From contig BGKB01000086.1 in assembly GCA_003116975.1 (NCBI GenBank), positions 124,001-188,000 of the forward strand: a stretch of 64,000 nt of DNA, in the 5' to 3' direction. The DNA is from Aurantiochytrium sp. KH105. Taxonomy: Eukaryota > Sar > Bigyra > Thraustochytrida > Thraustochytriidae. The notes below the pieces were generated by a model that saw only the letters and a program-made list of their open reading frames with translations, had not been told where the DNA came from and did not search any database. Positions 19,749 through 29,732 of this stretch are shown piece by piece (within the stretch, counting starts at the first letter, position 1; each line of letters starts with the position of its first letter). Made by a program: the position numbers and the translations under genes.

Positions 19749-20282
19749 GGCGAAGAAATCTCGCCGCCGGACCCACGTCCGCCAAACTATCTATCCGCGT
19801 CTTTTACGACACTCCCTCCGACGCCGACCAGACTCGCTCCGCGCCGAAGTCGCTGCGCACGACCGCTGCGGCGCACTAACCGAGGCGCCTCGCGCGCCAG
19901 GTCGAGCCGCGGGTCGCGAGTTGCGCCCGTCGATCGTGACTTGGATTGCGGTATGGATGATTGAGATTCGGGGATTGACGCGGCGCATTGATTGACAGCC
20001 CAGAAAGAAAGACTGACGGTGAGTGAGCACTTGGGAATTTTACTGCCGGCGCCACGAACAAGTTGGACTTGAAGATAGATCATCAACTTGAAGATGAAGG
20101 ACGAGCAGCCGGCACGAAAGCTGTAGCCTCCAGCGACGGAGGTCGAGTTTTCGGAGAAACGAGCAACGACGGCGAGCAAGCGGCGCAGGCTTGCTTTATT
20201 CCTGGCACCGCTCGTAGCGAAGGGGTTTGTTTCTCTTTTGGGCGACCTTTTGGTCAGGTCAGAGCAAAGCAGGAGCGCCATC
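19749..20282. other. Divergent promoter region, GID2-like / phosphatase
   Basis: 533-bp head-to-head spacer. No gene seen. An open frame continues upstream of 20283 for 15 codons but starts only at TTG. Confidence 0.5.
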
Positions 20283-20855
20283 ATGACGCTTGAACCGAAG
20301 AGGCGGGCAGCGACGGCCGTGCTCGCGCTTGTGGATGCCAAGGTGGCAGTCGTTACAGGATGCTGCGAAGAGAGAGTCTTCCTGGGGTCCGTCGGCGCCG
20401 CCACGAACCGAGAAGAACTCGCGCGAGTAAAAATAACGCATGTCGTGGCCGTCGGGAATGGCTTGCCAACCCCTTTTGAAGATGATGGGATCAAATACTT
20501 GCGTATCGAGATTCGCGATATCCCATCAGCAAACCTTGACGCACATTTTGAAGAAGTCATATCTTTCTTGGAAAACACGCTTGCGTCGGACGCTAATCAT
20601 CACGTGCTCGTTCATTGTTTTCAAGGAAAGTCTCGATCTGTTTCGATTGTGGCGGCGTGGCTTATGCGCCGCGAGGGGCTCTCCTTCATGGAAGCGATGG
20701 ATCGTATCCGCCTAACGCGTCCCCAGGCAGCACCAAATTTGGGCTTCGCCGCTCAGCTTCGCAAATTCGACCGTCATGAACGTTCTCGAAGAGAGGCAAA
20801 ATCCACAACGAGCTCACCAATGCTGTCAGGCAAAGAAAACGTCCAAGACTTGTGA
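20283..20855 (+). CDS. Dual-specificity protein phosphatase
   Basis: 190 residues, essentially only a DSP catalytic domain (about 20-165). The signature HCFQGKSRS gives nucleophile C112 and phosphate-binding R118 (HCx5RS). D79 in IRDIPSANL, 33 residues upstream, is the expected general acid. The C-terminal tail is basic then Ser-rich. The small size fits atypical DUSPs that dephosphorylate phospho-Ser/Thr/Tyr proteins such as MAP kinases; some family members act on RNA or phospholipids, so the substrate is open. The true ATG is at 20283. No CH2/rhodanese or transmembrane segment is visible. It converges on the CEP83-like gene. Confidence 0.9.
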   Translation: MTLEPKRRAATAVLALVDAKVAVVTGCCEERVFLGSVGAATNREELARVKITHVVAVGNGLPTPFEDDGIKYLRIEIRDIPSANLDAHFEEVISFLENTLASDANHHVLVHCFQGKSRSVSIVAAWLMRREGLSFMEAMDRIRLTRPQAAPNLGFAAQLRKFDRHERSRREAKSTTSSPMLSGKENVQDL

Positions 20856-21094
20856 AGGGCTGCTTCAGTTCGATAGCACTGTGCAAACGGGGACACGGAT
20901 GTTCGTCTCGCAATTTAAAATTTAACTTAAAAAAAGCAAGCCGACAAAAGAGGAAACGTTTCGGTCGACGGCAACGCAGAGCAGCAGCGAACGAGACTTG
21001 ACTCACAGGGGAAACTTTTAATTTAAAAAAAGTAAAAGGCAAGTGATGTGTCGCGATGACACGCGTTAGAGGATTTCTGATCAAGACTTTTGGT

Positions 21095-21100
21095 TTTATT
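21095..21100 (-). terminator. Candidate poly(A) signal (AATAAA on minus strand)
   Basis: TTTATT on the plus strand lies 13-19 bp beyond the stop codon of the CEP83-like gene. Plausible by position only. Confidence 0.35.
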
Positions 21101-21113
21101 TTGCACAAAATCA

Positions 21114-23732
21114 TCACGGCTCATCGACGAGAGGACCAACATCGCGTGGACGTACGATCGGGCCAGCAAGGAAGTCATCGTCGAGGGGCCCACGACGGGC
21201 TTCCACATCTGCATTGTCATCGTCATGGTGTTGATGCCCATCATCGTCAATGTCAACGTCTACAATGTGGTGAGAGCGCATGTTAAAGTACAAGTCCCGA
21301 TAGCGCTCGAGATCTTTGAGGCGTTGCTGCAAACGCTCCCGAGCAGCAAGGAGCGCGCTCACCTCACGCTGTGAGGCATGATACTTTGCGCGAAGGTCCT
21401 TGATGCGGTCTTTACACTTGGAGAGAGCTTCATGGTAGGCGGCATGTTTTTTCTCGAGCTTGTCAAGCGCGCGTCGGCCCTTTTGCGACTGTGCGACAAG
21501 AGTTTCGGCGAGGCGTTGCTTGACATCGTTCTCCTTGTCTCGCGCGACGTGGGTCTCGTCCTCTGCGCGCTGCGAGGACTCGGCTAGCGCCGCGCGGAGC
21601 CGGGCCTGCTCTTCGAGCTCGATGCGAAGTTCTTGGTCGAGAGCCGATAAGCGGCTTTCTGCGCGTTGCGTTCGCTCTTTGGCTTCGCGCGCGTTTTCAA
21701 GTGCAGTGCGATGCTTGTCCTGAAGATCGCGATATTCATCTTCGAGTTCGTTGGCTCGCGTTTCAACTTGCTCGAGCTTGACAGCAAGGACTTTGACGCG
21801 TTCATGCAAGGCTTCCTTCTCCTTGACAGCACGCCGCGCCTCACTTGCTTGCAGATCGCGCTGCTCACTTAGTCGGTCCCTCGCCTCGGCAAACTCTCGC
21901 GCCTGTGACTCGACACGCGCCCGCAGCTCAACAATTTCTTCGTCGAGGTCCCGGCGCGCGCGCTTTTCGTCTTCAAGCGTAGCGAGAGCCCGATCTCGCG
22001 CGCGTTCAATCTCTGCAAGAGCGGAGGAGTGCTGACCCTCCCGTAATTTGTCCTGGTCTGAGTGGCGCGCTGCCACGCGTGTGAGCTGCGCCTCGAGACT
22101 CTCCACCTGAGCTCGCAACTCGTGGCGTTCACGTTCGGCCTTTGTGGAAGCCTCGGAAAGTGTGCGAGATCCTCGGGCGCGCTCCTCATCGAGAGCTTTG
22201 CCAGCGCCTGCTAGCTTGGACTCCAGCTTGGAGTTTTCGGCCTGCTGCTCGACACGAGCAGCATTGGCCTTTTCGAGCGCGTCTTCAAGTCGCCTTCGTT
22301 CGCCCTCATGGTGCTCTTGCTGTCGTCGAAATCTGGTGTTCTCAAGTCGGAGCTCTTTTACCTCGGCCCCGAGCTCGAGACGGGCACGATCTTCCGCAGT
22401 AGCGAGCTGGTCGGCGCTGATTCGAGCACTCTCAAGGTCAGCTCGTGTCACGACGAGCTGCTCGCGGAGACCATCGCGTTCCGCACGAATTTGCGCTACA
22501 TCCAGGGCGCGAAGACGCACTTGCTCCTGCTTACTCGTTTCCTCCGCCTCGCGCCGAAGACGCGATAATTGAGCCCCGAGATCTTCGGTGGCAGCGCGAT
22601 GTTCAGCCCGGAGAACCTCGCGCTCCTCCTTTTGGTTCAAGGTATACTGCTCAAACTCAGTTTTAAGCAGCTCATGTGCGTTGTGCTCCTTGGCGAGCGA
22701 AGCGCGGAGCTTCTCGATCTCCCGATCACGGGAGTAAACTTGGGCGCGGTGCGCACCCTCGAGCTCGCGCTGTACCTTTTGTCGGATAATGTTCACGTCT
22801 CTCGGCAAGGAGAGCTGTATCTGCAGCTCGGCAAACTCTTCTGCCTTGACCTCGAGCTGGCGTGCGAGACCCTGTACGATTTCATCTTGTCGATGCTCGA
22901 TACGCCTTCGTGTTTCCGCCTCTGCATTTGCCATTTTGCGAGCGTCTCGATAGCGTTCAAGCAGCTTCAGATGCTGGTCCTTGAGACGGTCGTAGGCTTC
23001 ATGTAGCTCGGCGTTTGAATCTTCGACTTTTTGTGAACGAGCGACGACCTTGGCTAAGTCCTTGGAAAGCGCTCCGAACTGACTGAGCAGGTCGTCATAG
23101 GATCCACTTCCGTCTCCGGCGGCTCGGCCCTCTGCCGCGCGTCGCTGTTGTTCTTTGAGCATTTGCATAAAGCGCTCCTGGTACACGCGATGGTTGTTTG
23201 TGCGGCCATCGGACCTCCCCGTGTGCGGGCCGCCACCCGTGGTGCCGGTCGCCGCACTGCTGCGTGGGGCACCGGTCATAAAGCTGGAGCTCGAGCTCGA
23301 GAATCCTGACTCGGTGAAAATTTGGCCTCGGCTTCGATTTGAGCTGGACGAGCTAAAGTATTCGTCCCCTACCGCAGCAGAAGCGTTGGCACTGGTGCCT
23401 GTCGCTGTAGCCGGATTTCGTGAGCCTCCGTGCTCATCAACGCTCACGTCAAAGTGCACGGAATGGTCACCACCTGCAGTCCCTGAAACATTCCTCGCGT
23501 CGTCTACGGCGCTGTCTTGCTTGCCGAGATCATCATCTCGATCTTGATCCTGGTGCTGGTCCTGGTGCTTGTTCTGGTGCTGGTCCTCGTCGTCCACCTC
23601 ATCGTCGGGCTCGAGGCCTCGGTGTCGGTTCTCTTCGGCGCCACCGTCGTCGAAGTGTTGATCGATTTCCGCGAGACCAGAACGAGCACCGGTGTCTCCT
23701 CCACCCGCGTCACCTTCGCGGTCGTCCATCAT
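21114..23732 (-). CDS. CEP83: CEP83-like centriolar distal appendage coiled-coil protein
   Basis: 872 residues from the MMDD start, with an acidic His/Gln/Asp-rich N-terminus (to about 200) and then near-continuous coiled coil. Several blocks resemble CEP83/CCDC41 in order: FMQMLKEQ; LHEAYDRLKDQHLKLLERY; a turn reading LSLPRDVNIIRQKVQRELE; HELLKTEFEQY; and near the C-terminus LLAARERLQQRLKDLERYRD. In animals CEP83 is the distal appendage component that docks the mother centriole to membrane at the start of ciliogenesis. I infer the same role at the basal body of a flagellated zoospore. The frame is open 93 codons further upstream, but that part translates an AC-repeat and starts at a poor site, so it is probably 5' UTR. 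It is transcribed divergently from the TTLL12-like gene. Confidence 0.65.
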   Translation of the reverse strand: MMDDREGDAGGGDTGARSGLAEIDQHFDDGGAEENRHRGLEPDDEVDDEDQHQNKHQDQHQDQDRDDDLGKQDSAVDDARNVSGTAGGDHSVHFDVSVDEHGGSRNPATATGTSANASAAVGDEYFSSSSSNRSRGQIFTESGFSSSSSSFMTGAPRSSAATGTTGGGPHTGRSDGRTNNHRVYQERFMQMLKEQQRRAAEGRAAGDGSGSYDDLLSQFGALSKDLAKVVARSQKVEDSNAELHEAYDRLKDQHLKLLERYRDARKMANAEAETRRRIEHRQDEIVQGLARQLEVKAEEFAELQIQLSLPRDVNIIRQKVQRELEGAHRAQVYSRDREIEKLRASLAKEHNAHELLKTEFEQYTLNQKEEREVLRAEHRAATEDLGAQLSRLRREAEETSKQEQVRLRALDVAQIRAERDGLREQLVVTRADLESARISADQLATAEDRARLELGAEVKELRLENTRFRRQQEHHEGERRRLEDALEKANAARVEQQAENSKLESKLAGAGKALDEERARGSRTLSEASTKAERERHELRAQVESLEAQLTRVAARHSDQDKLREGQHSSALAEIERARDRALATLEDEKRARRDLDEEIVELRARVESQAREFAEARDRLSEQRDLQASEARRAVKEKEALHERVKVLAVKLEQVETRANELEDEYRDLQDKHRTALENAREAKERTQRAESRLSALDQELRIELEEQARLRAALAESSQRAEDETHVARDKENDVKQRLAETLVAQSQKGRRALDKLEKKHAAYHEALSKCKDRIKDLRAKYHASQREVSALLAARERLQQRLKDLERYRDLYFNMRSHHIVDVDIDDDGHQHHDDDNADVEARRGPLDDDFLAGPIVRPRDVGPLVDEP

Positions 23733-24089
23733 GCGCGTGCGCGCGCACACACACAAACACACCCGCGCGTGGACGTGGGATCCCTTTCCCTCGCCTTGAT
23801 CTGGTCCAAAGCCGCGATTCGAGTCTGCCTGTTTTTTTGCTTGCCTAGGTCGGTCGCCACGCCCGTTACGTGCCAGGGGTCCTCGCGCGTACCAGGTGTG
23901 CACCAGCTGCGTATCCACGTGTGAATGGTGCACAAGGTGGAAAAAGGGCTTGCATGAATGCGGCGGCATTTCGACGGCGCAATGCTTGAAGTTTGGATGG
24001 GCGCCGTGCACCGCAAAGGCTGGCGACAGCAGGGGCCGCAGCAGGCCCCCTTGGGATGCATACCCTAGCGTAGAGAGTCTACGTACAAG
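23733..24089. promoter_or_regulatory. Bidirectional promoter, CEP83-like / TTLL12-like
   Basis: 357 bp separate two divergent start codons. An (AC)n stretch occurs at about 23740-23765. No individual factor site is claimed; the call rests on head-to-head spacing. Confidence 0.45.
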
Positions 24090-25751
24090 ATGGAGGTCGC
24101 CGCGGCAACAGAAGAAGGTCTGACGCTCGCAGAATTTCTCTTGCGAGTGCCCGAGTGCGCCCGAGCAAGTCGTGCACTCGGGCTCCTTCGAGCCGCAGAA
24201 GCGGCGTTACAAGAGCACGAGGCTACCTTGGACGAATGCGTTGCGCGAAGTGCGGAGCGTGCTTTAGCTCTGAAAAGACAAGACAAGCAGCAGCAGCAGC
24301 AGCAGCTGCAGCAGCAGCTGCAGCCTTCGCACGCACCACTCGAGAGCACGAGCTGCCTTGCCAGCGTGTCACTTTTGAACCAAGCGAAAGGAAACGTCCA
24401 GCACGGAGTTTATCGAGACAGCGCGCATGACGACGACGACTTTGAGGACATTAGCACTTTTCTCGATGGTCTTGACGACCCCGAAGAATCGCAAAATACT
24501 AGCGAAAGAACAGATGTTAGACTTACGAGGGGGGAAATGCTCGTGCAGGGCGCGGTGCTGGCTGACTCAGTCGTCGCAGAGACGCGAGGTGGCCAACGAG
24601 AGGCAGTTATAGATGCAGATGTGGTGCTCAGCAGTGAGAAGCGAGACTGGTTCGAACGCTGCTTCCAAAATCCTCGCTTTCGCTTCGTGGATGAATTTGC
24701 GAAGACGCGAAAGGACGTGCCTGTTGTGCTGTGGGATTCGCGACACCGGTTTACGCCGCTTGACCGCGATCCATATGGGAGATTGCTTTTTGGACACTCC
24801 TTTGGACAGTGCGAGAACTGGCTCACGTGCAAAGACGCCCTTTTAACCATGGTCCAACTCGTGCACGGGCGTGTGCCGTGGTTTCCAGACTCATTCCGCA
24901 TAAGCAAGGACGGAGGTGAGACTGGGAGTCTTCGAAATCAGTTTCTCGCATTTCTGGGAACCTGGCTGCAGGAGAAGAATACTCCGTGGATCATTAAGCC
25001 AGCTTCTGAGGCACGCAGCAAAGGCATCGTAGCATCGAAACGTCTGCCTGTGCTGCTGAAAGCCATTTATGAGCATGTCCAAGCGGGAGGCGTATGCGTT
25101 GCGTGCCGTTACATAGAGCGCCCTTTGCTTTTGTCTGGCCACAAATTCGACCTACGTTTCGTTGTGGCGTTGCGAAATGCTTGGCCAATCGAGTTGTTTG
25201 TCTACGACTATTTTGTCGTCAGAAGGGCTGCGACCCCATTTGCTCCTGATGATTTTGAGGATCAACTTCAGCACCTCACAGTCGTGCAATACCTTTTCCG
25301 CGACCCCAAGCTAGCGGGTCCACTTCCGAGGCCAACGCAAGACTTTCCTACGACAGGCGCTGCGATCGCTTGGTTTGAAGAGCATACGGAGTTGAAATTC
25401 GACCCAATTATCAGGGCGTGCTTTGACGTCATTCGCGGATTTTTCCAGTCAGTATGCTATGGCCACATTGGTGACGCGGGCGAGCGGATTGGTCTCGTGC
25501 CAGACGACCGCGTCAGGGCAATTTATGGCCTCGACATTTTGCTCCAAGATCAAGGCAATGGGCACGTTCAGCCTGTCTTGCTCGAGTGCAATTACAAGCC
25601 CGATAATAGGCGCTTGTTCCAGCAGCGACCGCGCTTCCTCGACCAGGTCTTTGACGTTCTCTACCCTGGACCTCAAGGTGCAAACGTTGAATCTTGCGAG
25701 CACCGGCCTTCCGTTCTCCCAAGCGAGCATGGCGAATTCATACGCCTCTAG
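24090..25751 (+). CDS. TTLL12: TTLL12-like tubulin--tyrosine ligase family protein
   Basis: 553 residues. A helical N-terminus with a Gln run (about 65-80) and an acidic segment precede a TTL-type ATP-grasp domain (about 190-540). Visible motifs are WIIKPASEARSKGI (ATP-binding region, about 300), CRYIERPLLLSGHKFDLRF (about 342-360), FVYDYFVVR, and LLECNYKPD near 500. The order and spacing match TTLL12 more than glutamylase TTLLs. Animal TTLL12 has an N-terminal SET-like domain that I do not recognise here, and lacks clear ligase activity. The strict TTL Asn near the last motif is partly kept (ECNYKPD). Activity is therefore uncertain: possibly a tubulin modifier or pseudo-ligase. It shares a divergent promoter with the CEP83-like gene, which fits a flagellar or microtubule role. 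Confidence 0.8.
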   Translation: MEVAAATEEGLTLAEFLLRVPECARASRALGLLRAAEAALQEHEATLDECVARSAERALALKRQDKQQQQQQLQQQLQPSHAPLESTSCLASVSLLNQAKGNVQHGVYRDSAHDDDDFEDISTFLDGLDDPEESQNTSERTDVRLTRGEMLVQGAVLADSVVAETRGGQREAVIDADVVLSSEKRDWFERCFQNPRFRFVDEFAKTRKDVPVVLWDSRHRFTPLDRDPYGRLLFGHSFGQCENWLTCKDALLTMVQLVHGRVPWFPDSFRISKDGGETGSLRNQFLAFLGTWLQEKNTPWIIKPASEARSKGIVASKRLPVLLKAIYEHVQAGGVCVACRYIERPLLLSGHKFDLRFVVALRNAWPIELFVYDYFVVRRAATPFAPDDFEDQLQHLTVVQYLFRDPKLAGPLPRPTQDFPTTGAAIAWFEEHTELKFDPIIRACFDVIRGFFQSVCYGHIGDAGERIGLVPDDRVRAIYGLDILLQDQGNGHVQPVLLECNYKPDNRRLFQQRPRFLDQVFDVLYPGPQGANVESCEHRPSVLPSEHGEFIRL

Positions 25752-26404
25752 GCAACATCTCTTTTTTGTAAGAATTGAAGTGAACTGACAATTTCAGACG
25801 GCTTTGCTCGGCAGCAGCTGACATTTTCTTCTAACTTTAGTTAATGCCCTCGAAGTGGCGTGGGCCAACGAGCTCCACTATTCTCCGCGAGCACAAGCAC
25901 CAGCATAAGCCGTCCGTGACATTCCCATTACTTCTTGTTGTTGTTTTGACAAGCACGAACGTTTATTGTGCGAAGCTGAAAGCAACCCAAGACTTGCGTC
26001 TTCTCAGGCTGCTCGTCGCTGCTCATGACGTTGAAGGGGCAGTCAGGTTCACCGTGAGGGCCACTTTTTAGGCTGGCACAGAGAGAAGGGGTGTATAGAG
26101 AGGCGTGGTGGAGTGACTGCAGTGCAACGCTTTTTCCATCCAGCTTCGCAGCCATAGCCAAAAACAATCCGACAAGACAAAGGGCGACCGTGAGCGGCGG
26201 CGGCGGCGCGCGGCGTGGCGGTCGGCGGCAGTCGGCGGCAGTCGGTAGCAGTCGGCGGCACTCAGTCTGCGGAAGCGGCAGCTGTCCGTCTTCTCTGCTG
26301 CGGCTTCGATCTGGCGCGAGTCTGCTGCAGGGCGGTAGTTGCAGAGCAAGGTGCGGCACCAGCCGCAGCAGACAAGCGCTGCTGCGCCGAGCAAGCGAGG
26401 CAAG
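25752..26404. other. Intergenic / leader of importin gene
   Basis: No gene seen. It carries a 10-bp tandem repeat (GTCGGCGGCA, about four units at 26221-26260). The open frame upstream of 26405 starts only at a TTG. Confidence 0.6.
26221..26260. repeat. 10-bp tandem repeat, 4 units
   Basis: Unit GTCGGCGGCA with one variant copy, in the 5' leader of the importin-like gene. Confidence 0.85.
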
Positions 26405-29400
26405 ATGAGCACGCTGGAGGAGCTCGGGGCGAGGTTCGCCAGCGCATGCGAGGCCGTGCTTGATGGAAAGAACCCAGAGCGACAACGCGAGGCGAATAAA
26501 TGGATGATGGAGTTCCAGAAGCAAGCAGAAGCCTGGTCTGTGGTGGACAAGGTGCTCGAGCAGCCGAACGAACGCGTGAGCGTGGAGATGCAGTTTTTGG
26601 CCGCCAAGACCTTTCACACCAAAATTCGCTACGACTTCATGGAACAGGTTCCCGCGTCTGCGCGTCCAGAACTTCGCGAGAAGCTGCTGCAACACCTGGA
26701 ACGACATTTTGGCGACCGCAAACGCAAGCAGGTGGTCACCACCCAGCTCTCCCTCGCAGTGGCAGCGCTCGCGGTCCAAATGCGAGAGTGGGAGTCCCCC
26801 ATCAAGGACCTGGCGTCGCGCTTTGGCAGCGGCGGCGCTTCAGAGTCCGCCCTATGCCTGATTGAGATTCTGCAGATTATACCAGAAGATATGACCTCGC
26901 CGCTCTTTGCAATCAGTGAAGAGCGCCGAAGTCAGCTGAGCATGGAAATGTTTGACTGCAGCGCAGACGTGCTCCGTTTCCTCACTGTTTGTGCCGAATC
27001 GAGCGGAGCAGACGCCTTTGTGCAAATGAAGATCCTTAACTGTCTGCGCGAGTGGATCAAGTGCGTCGAGTTTGACGGCTTTGTCTTTGCAGAGAGCCCT
27101 CTGTTGGCGCAGGTCTTCACCATCGTCGAGGAATGCTCGGAGCTGGTCGACAGCGCCGTGGACGTTATTATCGAAACTGTGCATACATACTCGAGGTTGG
27201 AACGACCCGAGCACAAGGTAGTCATGGGCGTTGTGGCTCCAAAAGTTTTTGCCCTGATGCAACTCTACGCGCGGGCTGCCAGCGAAGATGACGATGAAAT
27301 CTGCACGGGCCTAGCTAAAATATTTGCGCACACCGCGCGCTCGTACGTCCGTCAACTGCTGCGGCACACTGATCCCGGCACCAGCGACGATGAGCTCACA
27401 CGAATTCTTCAGCTTGCGCTGGCGGGTCCGCAACACACCTCATCCGAGGTTGCGATGGTGACGTGGCATGCGTGGCTGAAAATTCTCGAGGAGATGTGGC
27501 ACCCGCCACCTCTGTCTCGACAAGAACATGGGAAGAGCATCTTCGCAGAGCGCCGGGCCTTCCTTACTCCTTTTCTTGAAGATCTCTTGCGGTGCGGCTT
27601 TCGCCATTTGCGGGTCCCGGACGATTTGAATGATGCGCAGCAAGTCTGTCTTGCCGACCTCGATGAGGAAGTCGCAAACTATCGCAGCGACATCGAGTCG
27701 ATTGTGGAGAAAGTATCGTCGCAGCTTTCAGCAGCCTCGGTGCTGACGTTACTCAAACCGCAGCTCGAGGCCGCTGCCCAAGCCCTCGCGGGGATGCAAC
27801 AGCGACAGATGCCGATTGGGCACGCTTCAGCTTGGTCACAGGTGGAGGCTTTACTGGATGCGACCATTCCCATTGCCCCTACGGTGTCTCGTGCGAATTC
27901 GGACTCGACACCCTCGGTGGCGATCGACTTTATCATTCAGGTATGCCTTCGCCTACCCGACGCCTCGATGCTACTTCGCGAGACCATTTGCTGCGTCTTT
28001 GGTGAGTACGCAGATTTCCTGCACTTTAATCCGCAAAAGCTCGAGCCAGTCATCAAGTATGAGCTCGACACAATCGTCGCTGCGCCCAAGCTCGGATTGG
28101 TCGTGTGCAGGGCGATGGAGAAGTTGGCCGTCGCGTGCCGCGGGGAGCTCCTCGTTGCTGTCCCGCGTATCTTTGAAGTTGCCATCTCCCCGAACAGCGG
28201 ACTCTCTGACGAAGACCGTGTTAATCTGCTTGTCACCATTGCTCTTGCGGTGCAGTTTCGCTCGTATGATGAGTGCCTCGAGGCGGTGCGGCATGTGACA
28301 CGACACGCTGTCGACACCCTGCAGCAGGCTGCTCGGACACTTGAAGCAGGTCAGGATGTGGGAGCTCAGATGCCCGCGATTGTTTTTTCGATCCGCACGA
28401 TCGATATGTTTATCCGCTATGGATGGGTTCCTCCACGGACAGCGCAGAATGAACAACAGAATAACAACTCTTGGCAGTCGACGCCAGCCCCGCCAAGTTT
28501 GGTCGTCTTTCAGGAGGTGTGGCCAGCCCTCTGCGTTGTGGCCGAAGGTCTTTGCACGACCCCTGCGGTGGAGAATCTTGCTGCGTTGTTCAAGGTGGCG
28601 CTGCGCTCTTTCAAGTCACACTTTAAACCTTACTTCGCACCACTCATGAATTTGATGGTGTCTTGCTTTCGCAAGTCCAAGATGAGCCCCTTTTTGTATG
28701 CGACAGGGATTGCGATTGAGATCTTCGGCGAAGAAGAGCCTGCGCATGCGCAAGACTATGCAGCCGTGTTGGGCGCGCTCTCCGAAATTGTCTTTGAGGT
28801 ACTCAGTGGCCCTGACGCGATGGAGGGCCACCCAGATCTTGTGGAGGATTACTTTAATGCGATCGATCGCGGACTCCGCGTTATGCCGATCGAAGTTATT
28901 CAAGCACCCTTTTTCCCCGCTGCGTTTCACTGTAGCGCCGCAGGCGCTGCGTTGAGCCATCGTCGTGCGGGCGAGTCGCTACTATACTTTATTGAGAGCG
29001 TGTTAGAGACAGGTATTCAAAGGGATGGCCAAATGGCCGTCTATGACCAGACGATTCCTGTCATTCGCCAATGTTTTTCCGACAACGGACAACTCCTCGT
29101 GAACAATGTTGTGGCAGGCATTGCGGGCGGGCTCTCGGCTTCAAGAATTGGGTCTTCTTCTGGAGGATCCTTGTCCATGATGCTTTTCACGGTGAGCAGA
29201 TTTCTGCGCAACTTGCCGGGCGCCGACCCATGTGCGTTTTCCAACAGCGTCCGTCATGCCCTGCGGGCGAATTGTCCGCACGTTTCAAATGACCTCGCGG
29301 ATGACTTTGTCCGCAAAATTTGCGACATCAACAATAATCCGTCTACATTTCGCGATGCCATTTACGACTTTTCACAGGCTGCGCGGCTCCGTCTGCGACG

Positions 29401-29416
29401 CACCGTCGACAATTAA
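26405..29416 (+). CDS. Transportin-3 / Mtr10-like importin-beta family receptor
   Basis: 1003 residues of alpha-helical HEAT-type repeats with no membrane segment. The N-terminus (about 15-110: NPERQREANKWMMEFQ... then AAKTFHTKIRYDF) matches the importin-beta N-terminal/Xpo1 region of the TNPO3/Mtr10/IPO13 group. LSLAVAALAVQM and the C-terminal HEAT pattern fit the same group. These receptors bind RanGTP and import SR-type splicing factors (TNPO3) or Npl3 and tRNA cargo (Mtr10). ATG 26405 is the first in-frame ATG. Length is slightly above human TNPO3 (923) and yeast Mtr10 (972). Separating TNPO3 from IPO13 needs a tree; I favour TNPO3 from the N-terminal block. No intron is needed. Confidence 0.8.
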   Translation: MSTLEELGARFASACEAVLDGKNPERQREANKWMMEFQKQAEAWSVVDKVLEQPNERVSVEMQFLAAKTFHTKIRYDFMEQVPASARPELREKLLQHLERHFGDRKRKQVVTTQLSLAVAALAVQMREWESPIKDLASRFGSGGASESALCLIEILQIIPEDMTSPLFAISEERRSQLSMEMFDCSADVLRFLTVCAESSGADAFVQMKILNCLREWIKCVEFDGFVFAESPLLAQVFTIVEECSELVDSAVDVIIETVHTYSRLERPEHKVVMGVVAPKVFALMQLYARAASEDDDEICTGLAKIFAHTARSYVRQLLRHTDPGTSDDELTRILQLALAGPQHTSSEVAMVTWHAWLKILEEMWHPPPLSRQEHGKSIFAERRAFLTPFLEDLLRCGFRHLRVPDDLNDAQQVCLADLDEEVANYRSDIESIVEKVSSQLSAASVLTLLKPQLEAAAQALAGMQQRQMPIGHASAWSQVEALLDATIPIAPTVSRANSDSTPSVAIDFIIQVCLRLPDASMLLRETICCVFGEYADFLHFNPQKLEPVIKYELDTIVAAPKLGLVVCRAMEKLAVACRGELLVAVPRIFEVAISPNSGLSDEDRVNLLVTIALAVQFRSYDECLEAVRHVTRHAVDTLQQAARTLEAGQDVGAQMPAIVFSIRTIDMFIRYGWVPPRTAQNEQQNNNSWQSTPAPPSLVVFQEVWPALCVVAEGLCTTPAVENLAALFKVALRSFKSHFKPYFAPLMNLMVSCFRKSKMSPFLYATGIAIEIFGEEEPAHAQDYAAVLGALSEIVFEVLSGPDAMEGHPDLVEDYFNAIDRGLRVMPIEVIQAPFFPAAFHCSAAGAALSHRRAGESLLYFIESVLETGIQRDGQMAVYDQTIPVIRQCFSDNGQLLVNNVVAGIAGGLSASRIGSSSGGSLSMMLFTVSRFLRNLPGADPCAFSNSVRHALRANCPHVSNDLADDFVRKICDINNNPSTFRDAIYDFSQAARLRLRRTVDN

Positions 29417-29732
29417 GAATGAGCAAGTCTAGGTGATGTTTTTCTTCTTTCGATTCTGGTAGCTGACAGACAAGCAAGCACATTGAAATACGTGACTCGT
29501 TTGGACATCTACCGTCTCCGTCATCGCTGATGTCCTCGTCCCTGTTTTTTCTTTCAAAATGTAAAGGCAATGGCCATCCCCCTTAAACAGAAAGTAGAAT
29601 CAAAAGAGTAATTGATGGTGATCGGAGCTTCTGTATGCTCTTCGAGTCGGTATGGTTGATGGGACGGGGGTTAAGGTTAAGGTAGTGGGCATAGATCGGA
29701 CGAAGCCTGGGCCATGGGGAGTCTAGCTAGTT
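29417..29732. other. Intergenic between convergent genes
   Basis: 316 bp between the importin (+) and the finger/WD40 gene (-). Nothing gene-like is seen; presumably 3' UTRs. Confidence 0.6.
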
